From assembly GCA_019918135.1 (NCBI GenBank), contig WBZZ01003268.1, forward strand, positions 1 to 64,000: 64,000 nucleotides of DNA, read 5' to 3'. Below the pieces are notes generated by a model. The model ran no database searches. It was not told the origin of the DNA and worked only from the letters and a program-made list of their open reading frames with translations. This stretch comes from Paulinella micropora. Taxonomy: Eukaryota; Cercozoa; Imbricatea; Euglyphida; Paulinellidae. A program made the position numbers and the translations under genes. Shown in pieces: positions 20,366-30,973 of this stretch (position 1 is the first letter of the stretch; every line of letters begins with the position of its first letter).

Positions 20366-21321
20366 TGAACAAGGTTCAGCAGCGGCGGGACAAATTGTTG
20401 TAGCGAACAATAGAGAAGAACAATAGGGGTAGGGCTTGTGCGCTCTTTTTCTTTTTTCTGTTTCTCCCCTGTTTTTGCACCGGCTGGCCCCCCCCTCCCC
20501 TCTCTCTCTCCATTTCCATTTCCGTCACACGCGCCCTTCCCGAAAAAACCAACCGCCTGTCGGCCCCCCCCCTCCCCCTTTTTTTTTGGTGTTGTCCTTT
20601 TGTGGGGTCCGCGGACGTTCTGGGGGGGGGGGGGGGGGTTGTGTTGGCACTTTGTTGCTATCCTGGGGCGGGCAGACGAGCGCAAGAAATGTAAAAAAAA
20701 AAAAAAAAAATCGACAGATGCTGCGCTGTTGTCCATTCGGATGGTTTACATTTTGTGTTAGGCGGCATGAACATTTTTGTGCCCTACTGGACCAACGTCG
20801 TGTGGCGGACCAAACACCATTGTGGATGGCCTTGGCCCTGCTGGCCAGCACGTGCGACTATCCAATGAGCGCAGAAGAAAGAAACGCCTTTCGCTAACAA
20901 AGAAAAGGTCTCGTCTTTTTTTTTTGGGTGGGGGGGAAGGAAGCGAGGGGGGGAGGGGGCGCGAAAAGAGCCTAAAAGCGGCCCCCCCCTCCACTCTCTA
21001 CCAATTCTTTTTTTCCTTCGCGCTCGGGTGGGAAGTGCGATTTCTTGCTTCATCTATACCATCTCCCCCCCCCCCCCCCTTCCCACACCCCGAGCAACCA
21101 AAGAAAAAGAAAAAAGACTGTCGGCCCCCCCCTCCCCGTTGCTCCCACCGAAACCACTGAGCCAAAACCAAACAATCCCCGCCCCCCCCCCCCCTATAGC
21201 TATATCTCCGCCGCTTGCCTGCCAGTCTCCGTTTCCTCCAAATTCTTCTCTCTCGCCTGAAATCGTCTCCCCTCTTTTTTTTTGTTCTGATTTCTTTTTT
21301 TGTGCTTGCAGGTTCTGCCGA
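20366..21321. other. Spacer with extreme G/C homopolymers and a possible leader intron end
   Basis: Includes a run of about 18 G near 20,622-20,638, C runs near 21,065 and 21,181, and a T-rich tract ending TGTGCTTGCAG at 21,311. A 59-codon open stretch at 20,718-20,897 (MLRCCPFGWFTFCVRRHEHF) is possible but unsupported. Confidence 0.45.
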
Positions 21322-21486
21322 ATGGAGAAACGAAGCTGCCAAAGCCAGCGCCTGTTCCCAGGCCTAGAATACCAGAAGTTCAGCCTGCGAGCGGGACGGA
21401 CGATTGATTTCGAATGCGGTTGTAGGCAAGACATCTTGCTCGGGAAAATGTTCTGGACTTGCGTCTACCACCAGGAAATGTATTAA
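21322..21486 (+). CDS. Possible small basic/Cys protein, 54 residues
   Basis: Unrecognised. MEKRSCQSQRLFPGLEYQKF opens a short frame with a CGC motif and a C-terminal WTCVYHQEMY. It is listed because a good splice-acceptor tract ends 11 bases upstream, as for four other loci in this element. It could be a terminal exon rather than a complete gene. Confidence 0.3.
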   Translation: MEKRSCQSQRLFPGLEYQKFSLRAGRTIDFECGCRQDILLGKMFWTCVYHQEMY

Positions 21487-21732
21487 TAGTGGCCTGGTGC
21501 GCTCTGTTCGCCGGTTGCTCCTAGGGGAGTGTTGTCTCCATCCCCCCTACCCACAGTCCGTACTAAGGAATCTCTGCGTGTAGATTTCAAATCCGCTATT
21601 AAAATTCTGTAGGCAAAAAAAAAAAGCTCTGGACCTAGCAGCCTGCTGCTATGTCTACAGCTATTTATCAAAAGCTTTGTTTATTGATCACTACGCAACG
21701 TTGGTCAAGGATCAGGCCATGCCTGTCGTCTC

Positions 21733-23259
21733 TCAAGTGCATACCGCAAGCCTCGATTGATGTTGGTTGCCACGGCAACTGCGGCTGACGTCCTCTAGCT
21801 CAATATCCACAACCTGGCTTTTCTTGAGATCGTAGTCTTCGGCGAAAACAGTTCCGATGCGTATGGATGGTGTACAGAGTGACTTAAGCTTCAACACCCT
21901 ATCCTGGTGCCTCTTGTGATCAAACCCTTCAACCTCCAACGACTCTGGCTGTAAAAAATTAATAACAAGGCTCGGAAGCTCGCTGCCTTTCAGTTCTGAG
22001 GTGAGGATGATCGTTGAGCCAGGTTTGTCTGCGTTCCCCTTGTCGTAGAAATATTGACCGTCAGCGAATTCTGTTAGTTCGATAGTGCACACCGTCTCGG
22101 GGTGGCACTTTGCCGGGGGGCACAGCGTGATCTGGGACAAGTGCGTCGTGTCCCTGATCGTCAGATTTGGCGCGATCTCATCTGGCGGCCAGGACCACGA
22201 CACCGTCTGCAGCCCTTTCAGTTGTAGGTGAATGTCGTTTAGCGCCCTGTGAGGAACAGCGGCGCGGCAGATGTCCAATTGTCTGGCTGGCTGAGCCAAA
22301 GGCTGCGGACTTTTCAGCTCCATCCTGGTCAACTTGGGGTAGCTCTCGAGGCACTGCTCTACAAAGAGTTGCCAGCCGTCTGCCGAATCTATCTCGACAT
22401 TAACCTCCGTCACTGTGAAACACGGCAGTATCGGCAGCTTAGCCAGCAATGCGAATAAACTACTTGTTTGCTTGTCCCGTTCGGACGTAGAATCGGGAGG
22501 CTTATCTTCATCTGCATCATAACTTGCCCATATGCAAACCTCTTCACTTGTCTGCTGCTTTAAGGCAGCCGACGGCCGGCAAAATTTCGACACGTATCCT
22601 GCATGTAGGCTGTGGCCGCCATAGCGCCACAGGTTTTGCTGGATATTGAACACCTGCTGCACTGTAGGCGCACGCTTCCCCCTCGAATTAAGACTAAAGT
22701 GGGTTTGCAAGTCTTTCTCTAGCCCGGCCCAGAGCAGGTTGTCAAGCTCTTGGGCCAAACTCTTGGCATCAGCCAGTTGCTTGCAACCCGTTCCGGCTCG
22801 CAGCAGCAGAAACAGTGTACCACCATGGTCCGGACAGCCCTGTTGCAGATTGTAGAGTATAGTGCTAAGCACAAGGTACTTGGCCAGAACACTATCCGTA
22901 GACTGCTTAACATACATCTCGGCGTAGTGAAAGAGTCTGTGGGCCGCCTGCTCAACAATTGTAGACTCGTCGACCGGCCACAGACAGGCCACGGCCACTA
23001 CCTCGAAGCCGTTCCCTGCGTTCTGTAAACTTTGGCACATCAAGCTTACTTCTTCTTCGGTTAGTTGGCTCTGTGCCCTCGGGTAGAGGCAGACAACGGC
23101 CCGCTTCCTAAATCGCTTCTGCAATCATCCGTGATGCCTGCCGCTGCGGCAAGGTGCAAGCTCCTGCCGCTTATCGGGCCGGCAGTCAATGCAATAGGTA
23201 CATAGCTCGTTGGGTCCGTGTTTTCTTTGGTCCGCTTTCTTGGTAGGCGTGTCTGCCAT
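21733..23259 (-). pseudogene. Unknown gene, about 500 codons, with Cys-rich N-terminus
   Basis: Unrecognised. From the ATG at 23,259 (MADTPTKKADQRKHGPNE) the first part carries CTYCIDC and a further Cys/His cluster, possibly a zinc site. The main part is about 460 codons of mixed alpha/beta sequence, with VVAVACLWPVDESTIVEQAA and TLFLLLRAGTG early, and a hydrophilic, Asp/Glu-rich second half (LPILPCFTVTEVNVEIDSAD). There is no signal peptide or membrane span. Convergent with 21,322 and tandem with the methyltransferase-like gene to its right (same strand). The locus looks interrupted once near its 5' end. No function can be assigned. Confidence 0.55.
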
Positions 23260-23517
23260 TTTTTTATCTTAGCTCCCAAACAAGCTGGACAAAAAAAAGG
23301 GAAGAAAAAAAAAGAAACAACAAGAAATATTTTTAACAAAACAGGTGAGAGGAGAGGGCCAAAGCGCCCGAAACACAAAAAAAGCGATCGGAACGGGAGG
23401 AAAGGAGGAAGGGGGGGGGGGGGACTGACCCTGCAAATCTCCCCTTCCCGTTCCCCGCGGGCTTTTCCTCTCCATGCCTAATCAACGAGTAGAAAAAAAA
23501 AGAAGGGCTCGGGAAGT

Positions 23518-25110
23518 TCAAACATTTTCGTCGTCAGCGGGGCACCACTCTTGTGCCCTCGTCTCAGCGCCGGCGCGCAGGGGCAGCGAGAGTTTGAACA
23601 GTCCGTCACCGGTGGCCGGGGCAATTGTTAGCGTGCCCGGCTGCGCCAGGACCGGAAGAACTTCGGCCATGAACTCTAGGCGCCGGGCGTGTGGGGCTGA
23701 CAGCCGGGCCGCCGCAAGTGGCCAATGGAGCACGTCGAGCACCCAGAGACTGTCAACCGAACGCCACACTACGAGCATGGCGCCGGAGGACAGCAGGAGG
23801 TCCCGCAGCGGCTGAGAACCGTGGCACAACGCCTCTAGTAGCCTGTCGCGGGCGGGCAGTTCGGCCAGCAACCGTCTGAGCCACGGGCCCTTGACAGTTG
23901 TGTCGGGGTCAACCGCAGCGGGCCACGCGCCCGACCCGATGTTGTCGGCCGGCAGCCAGTACGACCCGTCACCCGCGGCCCAGACCAAACCGGCGCGGCC
24001 CAACGCGTCGGGCAGTGCCAAGGTCACGACACCACTCCGACCAACGGTACTTAGAGATCGCAGATAGTCGCTGAGCCACATGCACACGCCCAGGTTGCGT
24101 GGTGCACCCTCTGTTTGCCCGCACAGCGCTTGCCAGCCAACGACAGTGAGCCTGCACCAGTACCCCGGGTCGCTCAGCGCCTGTGCTGATAGTTGTTGGA
24201 GCGGGTCGGCCGGCGGGCGCCGGTAGCGCTCCAGTGCCACCTCGAGCAATTGGCACGGCCGGTTGCTCTCGGCATGGCTAATCATTGCAGCGACGTAAGT
24301 GGCGAGGCTTTCCCTGAAGAGCCACACGGCGGTGAGCGGGAGGGCGTCCAGCAGCGAGGCCGCGCGCGGCGACCGCAAATAACAATCCAACACCGTGAGC
24401 ATGTCGGGGACGGCCGCGCGGCGCAGCCCACGGGTTGTCAGGTAGGCCTCACTGTTCTGGCGCGCTAGGTGCAACGGCTTGACCACCACCCATTCTGCGA
24501 AGCACAGGGCCGCCGAGGCCAGCAGCAGCTGTGTCTCCAGCGCGCAAACGCCAGTGAACCGGCAGATCAGGACCGCCTGACTGTCGCAACCGTTTTGTTG
24601 CAGTAAGTCCAGGGCCGCGCGGAGGCCGCGCGCCATACTTTCGCCTACCCGTTCTGTCGCATCGACCCACGCCAGGTTGCAAACCAAGCGGCGCTGCGCC
24701 AGAATCTTTCGGGGGTCCGCGCAGTGGTGGAGGTGGTGGCACTGGTCAAACTGGGACCAGAGCCGCGGGGGTTGCTTTTCCAGCGTGATGACCAGCACGG
24801 GCGGCGTAACGCGCACGAGGTCCTCCGCGACCAAGGCACTTTCGGGCCCCACCGCCAGCACTGCCTGCCGCGGGGTCGAGAGTAAGGCACTTAGCACTCC
24901 GTTCAACGCGGTGTTTAGTGATGAGACGACGCCCAAGTGCGTGCGGCACGAGTCCGCATTTGTGCGCAAGGTCGGGAATGTTCGCGGGCGGAACGTCGCG
25001 GTCCAGTCGTTGCGCTCCAGCCCCGCCCGGAGCTGCGCTACAAATGCCTGCTTGCCCGGCTGCGGGGACGGGTTCCAGCGCTACGCACAAACGAGCTGTA
25101 ACGTCTCCAT
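23518..25110 (-). pseudogene. FtsJ-like 2'-O-ribose methyltransferase-like protein
   Basis: The best clue is VVVKPLHLARQNSEAYLTTR, which resembles the end of the FtsJ/RrmJ domain (Lys, then SR..SSE.YL...G). Upstream lie RLVCNLAWVDATERVGESMA and a helix leading to AVLICRFTG, matching the order of the other FtsJ core strands. FtsJ enzymes methylate the first nucleotides of capped mRNA (cap-1) and are common in nuclear and cytoplasmic large DNA viruses. The motif-I glycine region reads AVLAVGPESALVAE and is atypical. The C-terminal ~250 residues are Leu/Trp-rich and unassigned. The probable start is the ATG at 25,110 (METLQLVCA); about one break near the 5' end. The assignment is by pattern only. 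Confidence 0.45.
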
Positions 25111-25675
25111 CGAGCCTTTTTGTTTGGGGGCAGCGAAAAGGAGAGAGGGGGGGGGGGGAAGAGGCGCGCGCAAACGCGCAAGGAAAGCTGAACGGTTGGG
25201 GGCGGGGGGGATGGGAGAGAGAGTGAGGCTTGCGGGGGGGGGGGGACATTCCCCTGCCCCACCCCCCCCCCTCCCTCTCTCTTTCTCTCTCTTTCTTTGG
25301 CTTTAGATTCCCCCCCCCCTCCCACCCTCCCTCTCCCCACACCCCCTCGAGCGACGGCGTAAACTTTTTTAAAAGAGAACCTCCCCCCCCCCTTCTGGGC
25401 AAAGAGCCAAACTCACACACAAAAAAAACAGTGAAGAAGGGTGGGGAGGGGGGGGGTGCAGAAAGCAGCGAGAACGGGACCTGAATTCCACGGGCTGAGA
25501 AAATTGAGGCGCACGACAGCACAAGAGAAAAAAAAAGAAAGCGCTGTTGTGCAGGGGGAGAACTAAGAGGGCTGGGGGGGGGGGGAGGGGCCGTGTGTGT
25601 GTTGTTCGGCCGTTTTGTTTTTTTGTGCTCCTCTGTTTCGTTTGCCTTCTTCTTTTTTTTTTTTGCTGGCAGAAG
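25111..25675. other. Divergent spacer with G/C runs and leader-acceptor-like tract
   Basis: Strings of G (25,148-25,159; 25,233-25,244; 25,577-25,590) and C (25,260-25,271; 25,382-25,392). A pyrimidine tract ends TTTTTTTTGCTGGCAG at 25,672, four bases before the next ATG. Long proline-rich translations across it are not genes. Confidence 0.55.
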
Positions 25676-26192
25676 ATGTCGGAGGCCGACCACGAAGGCC
25701 CTGCTAGACTTAAAGACGCGGGCCGCCGCAAAAGGAGGCGCCATCAGAGCCCCCCCCCCGCCCGAGCAGCAACACTCAGCCCCCTTAAAGTTTCAGGCAG
25801 ACGCCCCCGAAATCTCTGGCGAGGACGGTAGTACAGAAAGAGCGCCCGTGCGCGAAAGCCCGAGCATGACAGAAGAACTACGCAAGCTTTGTTTGCCTAT
25901 GATAGAAAGCCTGGCAACACAAGAAGGACACGCCAGTGTTATCCACAAGTCAGCGCAGATCCGGCAGGGCCTCGACACCTTACGGGGCCTAATTACCGTT
26001 TGTCATCAGCTTCTGAGCCTCGCTAGCTGCCTGCACGAGCCTAGTGAAACCAGTGAAAACGCACGGGCGTTGATGTTCAGAGCCAGGCTGGCGCTGTGCG
26101 AGATTCAGCGCGACCGTATGACCGAAGAGCTCGGGGCGGCGCTGGCCAGACTTGCTTCAGTAGTGAAAACCACGGGAGCCGACGACCGTTAG
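25676..26192 (+). pseudogene. Small protein with basic N-terminus and helical domain
   Basis: Unrecognised. MSEADHEGPARLKDAGRRKR at the start is followed by a strongly basic RRKRRRHQS (nuclear-signal-like) and a Pro-rich segment. A helical region of about 110 residues then begins MTEELRKLCLPMIESL and includes GLDTLRGLITVCHQLLSLA and RARLALCEIQRDRMTEELGA. The start is supported by the splice-acceptor-like tract four bases upstream. The N-terminal and helical parts are not in the same frame across a C-rich tract (about one break, or a homopolymer read error). Confidence 0.5.
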
Positions 26193-26282
26193 CAAACAAA
26201 GATTTGCGGTGCTGACAGACATTTTTCTTTTTATATATTAAAAAAACCCCAAAAGGCACAACAAATGGAGGGGCGTGGTCAA

Positions 26283-26843
26283 CTAGTACGGATGATTATA
26301 GGCTGGCGGAGCAAGCGCGCTGGTGTGCCAGTCGTGGCGCGGCCTGTCGTAATCGCAGAAAGGTTGGGGGTAACGAGCCACGCGGCGAGGCTTGTCCTGG
26401 CGGCGCCCGCGACCGGCGACCAGACTGTGGCGGCGCCCGCCCCGGCGGTCCGAAGAAGATCGCCTGTTAGACCGCCGGGGCCTCCGCCACGGTCCTGCGG
26501 GCGCTTCGGGGGGCGTCGCGGGGGGAGGGGGCGCGGGGGCTACGGGCCCCGGCGGGCATACCGGCACCGGGGGAGGGCTCTTCTCGTCGACATGTGCAGA
26601 AGGCGACCGCCGTTTTCTTCTTCGCCAGCGCCTGTCCTCCCAGGCATCGTCCGATTCGTCCGAGCCAGCTTCGAGCGAGGCTTGCAAGGGGCTTTGCAGG
26701 AACCTCTGTAGATCACTGAGTAAAAGTTTGTGTTCACGATTGCTGTCTTCAAGCTTGCTTAGCTCTTCTACGAGCTGGCGTGCCAGTTGCTCTATCTGGT
26801 GACCGTGGCCCACGAGCCCGGGGCGCGCTGTGGCGCTTGCCAT
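26283..26843 (-). CDS. Basic, Pro/Arg-rich disordered protein
   Basis: A clean 186-residue frame. An N-terminal helix (IEQLARQLVEELSKLEDSNR, then LLLSDLQRFLQS) suggests a short coiled coil. An acidic patch with SDESDDAWED, a basic cluster WRRRKRRS and a Pro-rich linker follow, ending in an Arg-rich tail (RRPRRSNRRSSSDRRGGRRH). It resembles small nucleic-acid-binding or scaffold-type virion proteins in general make-up, but no family can be named. Convergent with the gene ending at 26,192. Confidence 0.6.
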   Translation of the reverse strand: MASATARPGLVGHGHQIEQLARQLVEELSKLEDSNREHKLLLSDLQRFLQSPLQASLEAGSDESDDAWEDRRWRRRKRRSPSAHVDEKSPPPVPVCPPGPVAPAPPPPATPPEAPAGPWRRPRRSNRRSSSDRRGGRRHSLVAGRGRRQDKPRRVARYPQPFCDYDRPRHDWHTSALAPPAYNHPY

Positions 26844-27813
26844 CCACTAAAAACGTGGGAGAGAGAGAGAGAAAAGAGAGGACAAGAGCACGGGGGGGGG
26901 GGGGGGAAAGGGGAAGAGGACATTTTTTTTCGTTGTTGCCAAGAAAGAAGTCAAATTATTCTTTGAAGAGGGGAGGGAGAAAATAGTGAGAGGGCCGGGG
27001 GGGGGGGGTGTGGTGGGGCAGGTAGAAGGACATTAAAAAGAAAGAGGGAGGATAGGATGGGAAAAAAAGCAGTTATCTCGCAAATAATTCCTCTTGCCTG
27101 TGACACTCCCCCCCTATTTCTTTCCTTGCCTTGTTTCTTTCCCTGCCTTGTTTCTTTCCCTCCCTTGGTTCTTTCCCTGCCTACCAAAAAGAGCTTGCGG
27201 GGAGGGGGGGGGGCGAGAAAAAGAGGGAAAAGAGAGAGAGGGGGCCAGAAAAAGAGGGAAAAGAGAGAGAGAGAAAAGAGGGGCGGGGGCGAGGGGGGGG
27301 TCGCGAATTCGGGAGGAAGGGGGCGGGGGGGGGGGCCGGCCCTTTTCTTTTTGCCCCCCCCCCCCACCTCCCGTTCCCCAACCAAAAAGAAAAGGCCGGC
27401 CCCCCCCCTACTTAACCAAGACAGAAATCATTTTTGCCGCGGGTCTGTTGCATTTCCTTTCCGCCCGCCCCCAACCCAACAGCCCTGGCATTTTGCTCCC
27501 TTTCGTCTCCCTTACCTCTTATCCCTCCCACACACCCACGGGGGGGCCCCCCGCACCTCGCCTCTTTATCCTCCCTTCGCACCCCCCCCTCCCTGGCTCG
27601 GCAGTTGACATCCGGCTTTTATTGGGGGCCTTTGTTTATACTCCGACCCGCAAACCCAAACCCCGATCTCAGCGCTGCTCCCCCCAAGTTTCCACCTGAG
27701 CGAGGGGGGGTACAAGAAAAAAAAAAGAGAGAGAGAGAGGAAGGGAGGGGGAGGGGGGGGGAGGGAAAGAGAGAGAGAGAGAGCGCGCACTGGACACACA
27801 GTCCACTGCCGTG
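26844..27813. other. 970-bp spacer of purine/pyrimidine low-complexity DNA
   Basis: GAGA tracts (26,860; 27,225-27,280; 27,730-27,782), TTTCTTTCCCTGCC-type repeats (27,117-27,180), G runs (26,891; 26,998; 27,325) and C runs (27,354; 27,401). Many long translations exist on both strands but are repetitive. It must hold the divergent promoters of its two neighbours; no motif is recognised. Confidence 0.55.
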
Positions 27814-28570
27814 ATGCCTTCCAAGCAAGCGCCCGCGTGGTTTACGGTGATCATGCAGATCCAACTGGCGAATCGCGCTCGCAATGAGACTGAATTACAG
27901 CAGTCTACATTGTCTACGTGGAAGATGATCGAGGATGTCTTGCTGTCCAATGAACGCGGCGCGGGGGGTCTGCAACACCTGCTGGAGCCAGAGAGCAACG
28001 GCCTGTACCACCAGATAGCCCTGTCGTACCAGCAGGCCAGCGAGACCTTCGTGAACTACCAGCGTACGAAGGCCAGCGCGGCCTACATCAAGACCTTCGG
28101 CGCGGCGCGCGACGCGGTCTCCGGCCGCTGGCAACACCCGCCCCCCGAGGCAGTGTTCTTGGTGGCCCGCGTGGCGTCGGCAATCCTAACCGAAATCAGC
28201 TGGCTCCGTCCGGCCAAAACCACCCTCGAGATCTGGGTCGTAGGCCGCGGCTTGCACGGGGGCGAAACGGAACTGTGGCGACTCATACTCCCCGAGTCAG
28301 ACGGCGAGCTGGTTTGTTGGCAGAAGCACGACTCGGGCTCGGTCGGTGGTTTGTTGGCAGAAGCTGCGCCTGGAGCTCCCGCTCGCCTGGGTGTCTAACT
28401 CCGGGAACTGCCAGCACGGCTGTTAGTGTCTGCTGCAGAAGGAACACGCGGCCGTGCTGCGGCACTCACTGCAGCTGCTGTGGGACCCGAGCGCGCCCGC
28501 CGCCACGGATGCCAAAGATGTGTCGCTGCAGCCCATCGCTGACTACCGCGTCATGATGCCAAAGATGTGA
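27814..28570 (+). pseudogene. Unknown gene, alpha/beta, interrupted 3' half
   Basis: Unrecognised. MPSKQAPAWFTVIMQIQLAN at 27,814 opens about 190 clean codons, with helices in the first half (SYQQASETFVNYQRTKASAA) and beta-type sequence later (KTTLEIWVVGRGLHGGETEL). The 3' part carries small internal duplications and changes frame, so the locus is interrupted (about two breaks). Its end overlaps the end of the convergent glycosyltransferase by about 28 bp. Confidence 0.5.
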
Positions 28571-29402
28571 CGCTCATCCATGGTGCGACCCGGGAGGTGG
28601 AAAATCCAGTCGGAGGGCCCGCCCTGCAACAGCTCAGCTGCCCGCCTGGGCACGACCCAGACGCTGTGGCGTTCAAAGTCCGGGTGTGCTACTAAGAAAT
28701 CACGCAGTGGTCCGCCATGTGGTGGAATGGCAGGACCGTTTGGTCGTAGATGCGCAGCAGGGCCGCGTGCGCCTGTGGTGTGTTGCGCACGAACCAGACC
28801 CCATTGTTGATCTTGTAGCGACGCCTTTTTTCTGCTAGTAATACAAAGATCGGCTTTTCGTCTGCACGCGCGTCCACCGCCCGGCGGGCCTGCTCGAAGC
28901 GTTCCTCGATCCTGACAGCCTGATTGGCGAACACCGTGTCCCCGTCCACCCACAAAAAGTACTCGTACCGCATCGATGCGCGCAGCAGCCATTCCAAGTA
29001 CCGCAGCTTATTAAAACGCGCCGCTTGAGGATACATCCACCAGCGCAGGGGCAGCAACTCCCCGGGCCGGAAACAACTGTCGTCAAATAAGTCGTACTTC
29101 TGCAGGTCACAATATCGTCGCTTAGGTTCTTGGAAGCTGCAGCGTGCCCAAGGAATGGTCTCCCAAGCCAAATGTAGTGTCACCACCGCAAAAGAGGGGC
29201 CGGCGCCGGTCTGGTTGTGTTGTCGGGAGCAGCTCCGCCAAACCTCGTGGCCTGGCGCCGCGGGTTGGTAAGCAGTTGTGCTAGCTGCTGGTGGGTGGCT
29301 CTGTAGCAACCAACCGGCCACCAAAATTAGCAGAAGAAGTGAGAAGCAACGCGCAAGCGTGAGCCGTGCGGGCAAGGCGCACATCCTCAGCCCCCCAGAC
29401 AT
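28543..29402 (-). pseudogene. GT34-like glycosyltransferase (type II membrane)
   Basis: Start at 29,402 gives MSGGLRMCALPARLTLARCF, then a Leu-rich membrane anchor (SLLLLILVAGWLLQ) as in type II Golgi enzymes. The catalytic part shows the GT34 (GMA12/MNN10 galactosyl/mannosyltransferase) signs: RYLEWLLRASMRYEYFLWVD leads to the DxD motif DGD, then NNGVWFVRN, and near the C-terminus WIFHLPGR. These enzymes add hexoses from nucleotide sugars to glycans in the secretory pathway. The locus looks interrupted about once. It lies beside a GT25 gene in the same orientation, suggesting a glycan-building pair. Confidence 0.65.
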
Positions 29403-29950
29403 GAGAACTTTGTCGCAGCCATGAATTTGTTGAACATTCAGGAGGAGGGGTAGATTTTGAGGGGGGGGGAGGGGATTTTGGGCCGGGCGGCCCCCCCCCC
29501 CCCGCCACACCCCGAACCTCTGCGCATTCTGGGTAGCGAAGGGGGAGGGGGGCCTGTGACAGTAAAAAAGTTTTTCCCCGCCCCCATTTGTTTCCCCAGA
29601 ATTTTTTCTGTGGGCTAATTTGCAATTGCCGAAATCGCTCCAAAACAAAATTCTGTGTGTGCCGCAATTTGCGGCAAGACACCACAAGTGTCCACAAACT
29701 GCGGCGTTTTCTGCAATTGGCGCGAAATTCACCGAGAAACCGAAACCTTTGAGAATTTTTTTGGCAAAGGACATTTCGGCAATTTCAAATAGCTAGCGAA
29801 AATTCTTGGGGCGGGCGGGGGAAAAGAAATTTTATGTCTAATTTTCTTCCCCTGCCGCCACTCCCCCCCCCGTCTCACTCACTTTCTCTCCTTCTTTCTC
29901 TCTCTCTCTCTCTGCTCTGTTAATGTACTCTGTTGGGAGCTAAGGATGAT
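29403..29950. other. Spacer holding the left edge of duplicated block A
   Basis: C and G runs lie at 29,460-29,503; block A begins at 29,551; one unit of the palindromic repeat family occupies about 29,575-29,830; a (TC)n run follows at about 29,885-29,915. Translations starting MSFAKK cross the repeat and are not genes. Confidence 0.6.
29575..29830. repeat. Palindromic repeat family, single unit in block A
   Basis: Contains CTAATTTGCAATTGCCGAAAT and, inverted 130 bp later, GCAAAGGACATTTCGGCAAT. These are the same paired ends found in the array at 34.9-36.1 kb. Confidence 0.75.
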
Positions 29951-30673
29951 TCACCACGTTAGGAATGGAGGCGAGGAAGCGGAAATTGTGCAGGGGTGGA
30001 CTTGCCAGCCCAGCCACATATCGATTGCGCCACGCACGGGCAAGCACGCGCGCAGGTAGGCGAGCGCCTCGCACCGGTACAACAGTGCCACCGTGCCGGA
30101 CGTGTGGTCGCCGGCCAGAGAGCGGAACAGCCCGGGCGCGACCGCGACCCTGTCCCAGGCGAGGCGGCGGCCGCGTACCTTGGTGTACAGCGTGATCACG
30201 CCCCAGCGCGCGGTGTTGGTCGCGAGCAGACGTTCCACGCCGGCAGTGTCAGAGAGCAGGGCATCGTCCTCCAGGATGAGTATGCTGTTGTTGACCGTGT
30301 TACAAACCTCGGCGAGTGCGTGCTCCCACAGCCACACGTGCGACAGCGCCAGGGCGTACTCCTTGCGCGACAGACCTTTTTCGCTTACCCACCCGCGCAC
30401 TTGCAGCGATGCCACTGTCGTTGGCTGTCGCGCGTCGACTCCGTGCCACACGAGACAGTGGCGACCCGCGTCGCGGAAAACGTGGCACAAATGCAGTGAG
30501 TTGTGGGCGCGCCACGAGCCATGGTCGGCTACTGATAGCACGAAGACGATGTAGTTCGGGGCTGCACGATCTGTGTGGCGCGGCGGCCACAGCACAGTGA
30601 CCATCGCACAGGCCGCCAAGAAGGCGGCACTGCACACAAAGCCCCAGTTCTGCCTGCTTACGCAACCTTTCAT
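29951..30673 (-). CDS. GT25-family glycosyltransferase (type II membrane), copy A
   Basis: The start at 30,673 gives MKGCVSRQNWGFVCSAAFLA followed by a membrane anchor. The GT25 domain (LPS / procollagen galactosyltransferase family) is clear: NYIVFVLSVADHGSWRAHN near the start, RKEYALALSHVWLWEHAL (about residues 100-120), then SILILEDDALL with the catalytic EDD motif, WGVITLYTKVRGRRL, and a C-terminal GTVALLYRCEALAYL ... GAIDMWLGW. The family transfers galactose or glucose to hydroxylysine or glycans in the ER/Golgi. 240 residues, whole. Large DNA viruses such as mimivirus also carry GT25 enzymes, which modify collagen-like or surface proteins. Divergent from the membrane-protein gene; a full second copy is at 45,757. 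Confidence 0.8.
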   Translation of the reverse strand: MKGCVSRQNWGFVCSAAFLAACAMVTVLWPPRHTDRAAPNYIVFVLSVADHGSWRAHNSLHLCHVFRDAGRHCLVWHGVDARQPTTVASLQVRGWVSEKGLSRKEYALALSHVWLWEHALAEVCNTVNNSILILEDDALLSDTAGVERLLATNTARWGVITLYTKVRGRRLAWDRVAVAPGLFRSLAGDHTSGTVALLYRCEALAYLRACLPVRGAIDMWLGWQVHPCTISASSPPFLTW

Positions 30674-30973
30674 TTTGCTGTTGTTGTGCCTAGCTGGGCC
30701 AAGAAGGGAAAGTGCGCTTCGCAATTCTTGCCCTGGCCTCCCGTTTTTTCATACCCACCCCCCCTCCCCCCTTTCCTCCTGCCTCCTTCCCGTCTGTCGT
30801 TTGAAGTGGCAGGGTTGGTGTGTGGGAGGGCGGGGGGTCGAGAAGGGGAGGAACGGCGCAACTGTTTAGCTAGCCAGAAAAGGGGGGGGGGCCGGAGCGT
30901 AGCTATTTTTGTATTTCCTTTTTTTTTCCTTTTCTCTCTCTTGCCTCATTTCGGTCAGGTCGTTCAGTGCCTG
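30674..30973. promoter_or_regulatory. Divergent spacer with leader-acceptor-like tract
   Basis: A shared upstream region for the GT25 gene and the plus-strand membrane gene. It has a C run near 30,761 and a G run near 30,880. A strong pyrimidine tract from 30,908 ends TCGGTCAG at 30,958, 16 bases before the ATG at 30,974. Confidence 0.45.

Noticed and set aside
24746-25744. A 332-codon minus-strand frame with Pro/Ser-rich start
   Set aside because: It reads C-rich spacer and then an alternative frame of the methyltransferase-like gene.
27094-27814. Several 100-200-codon frames in the purine/pyrimidine spacer
   Set aside because: Repetitive translations of GAGA/TTCC tracts with no sign of coding selection.
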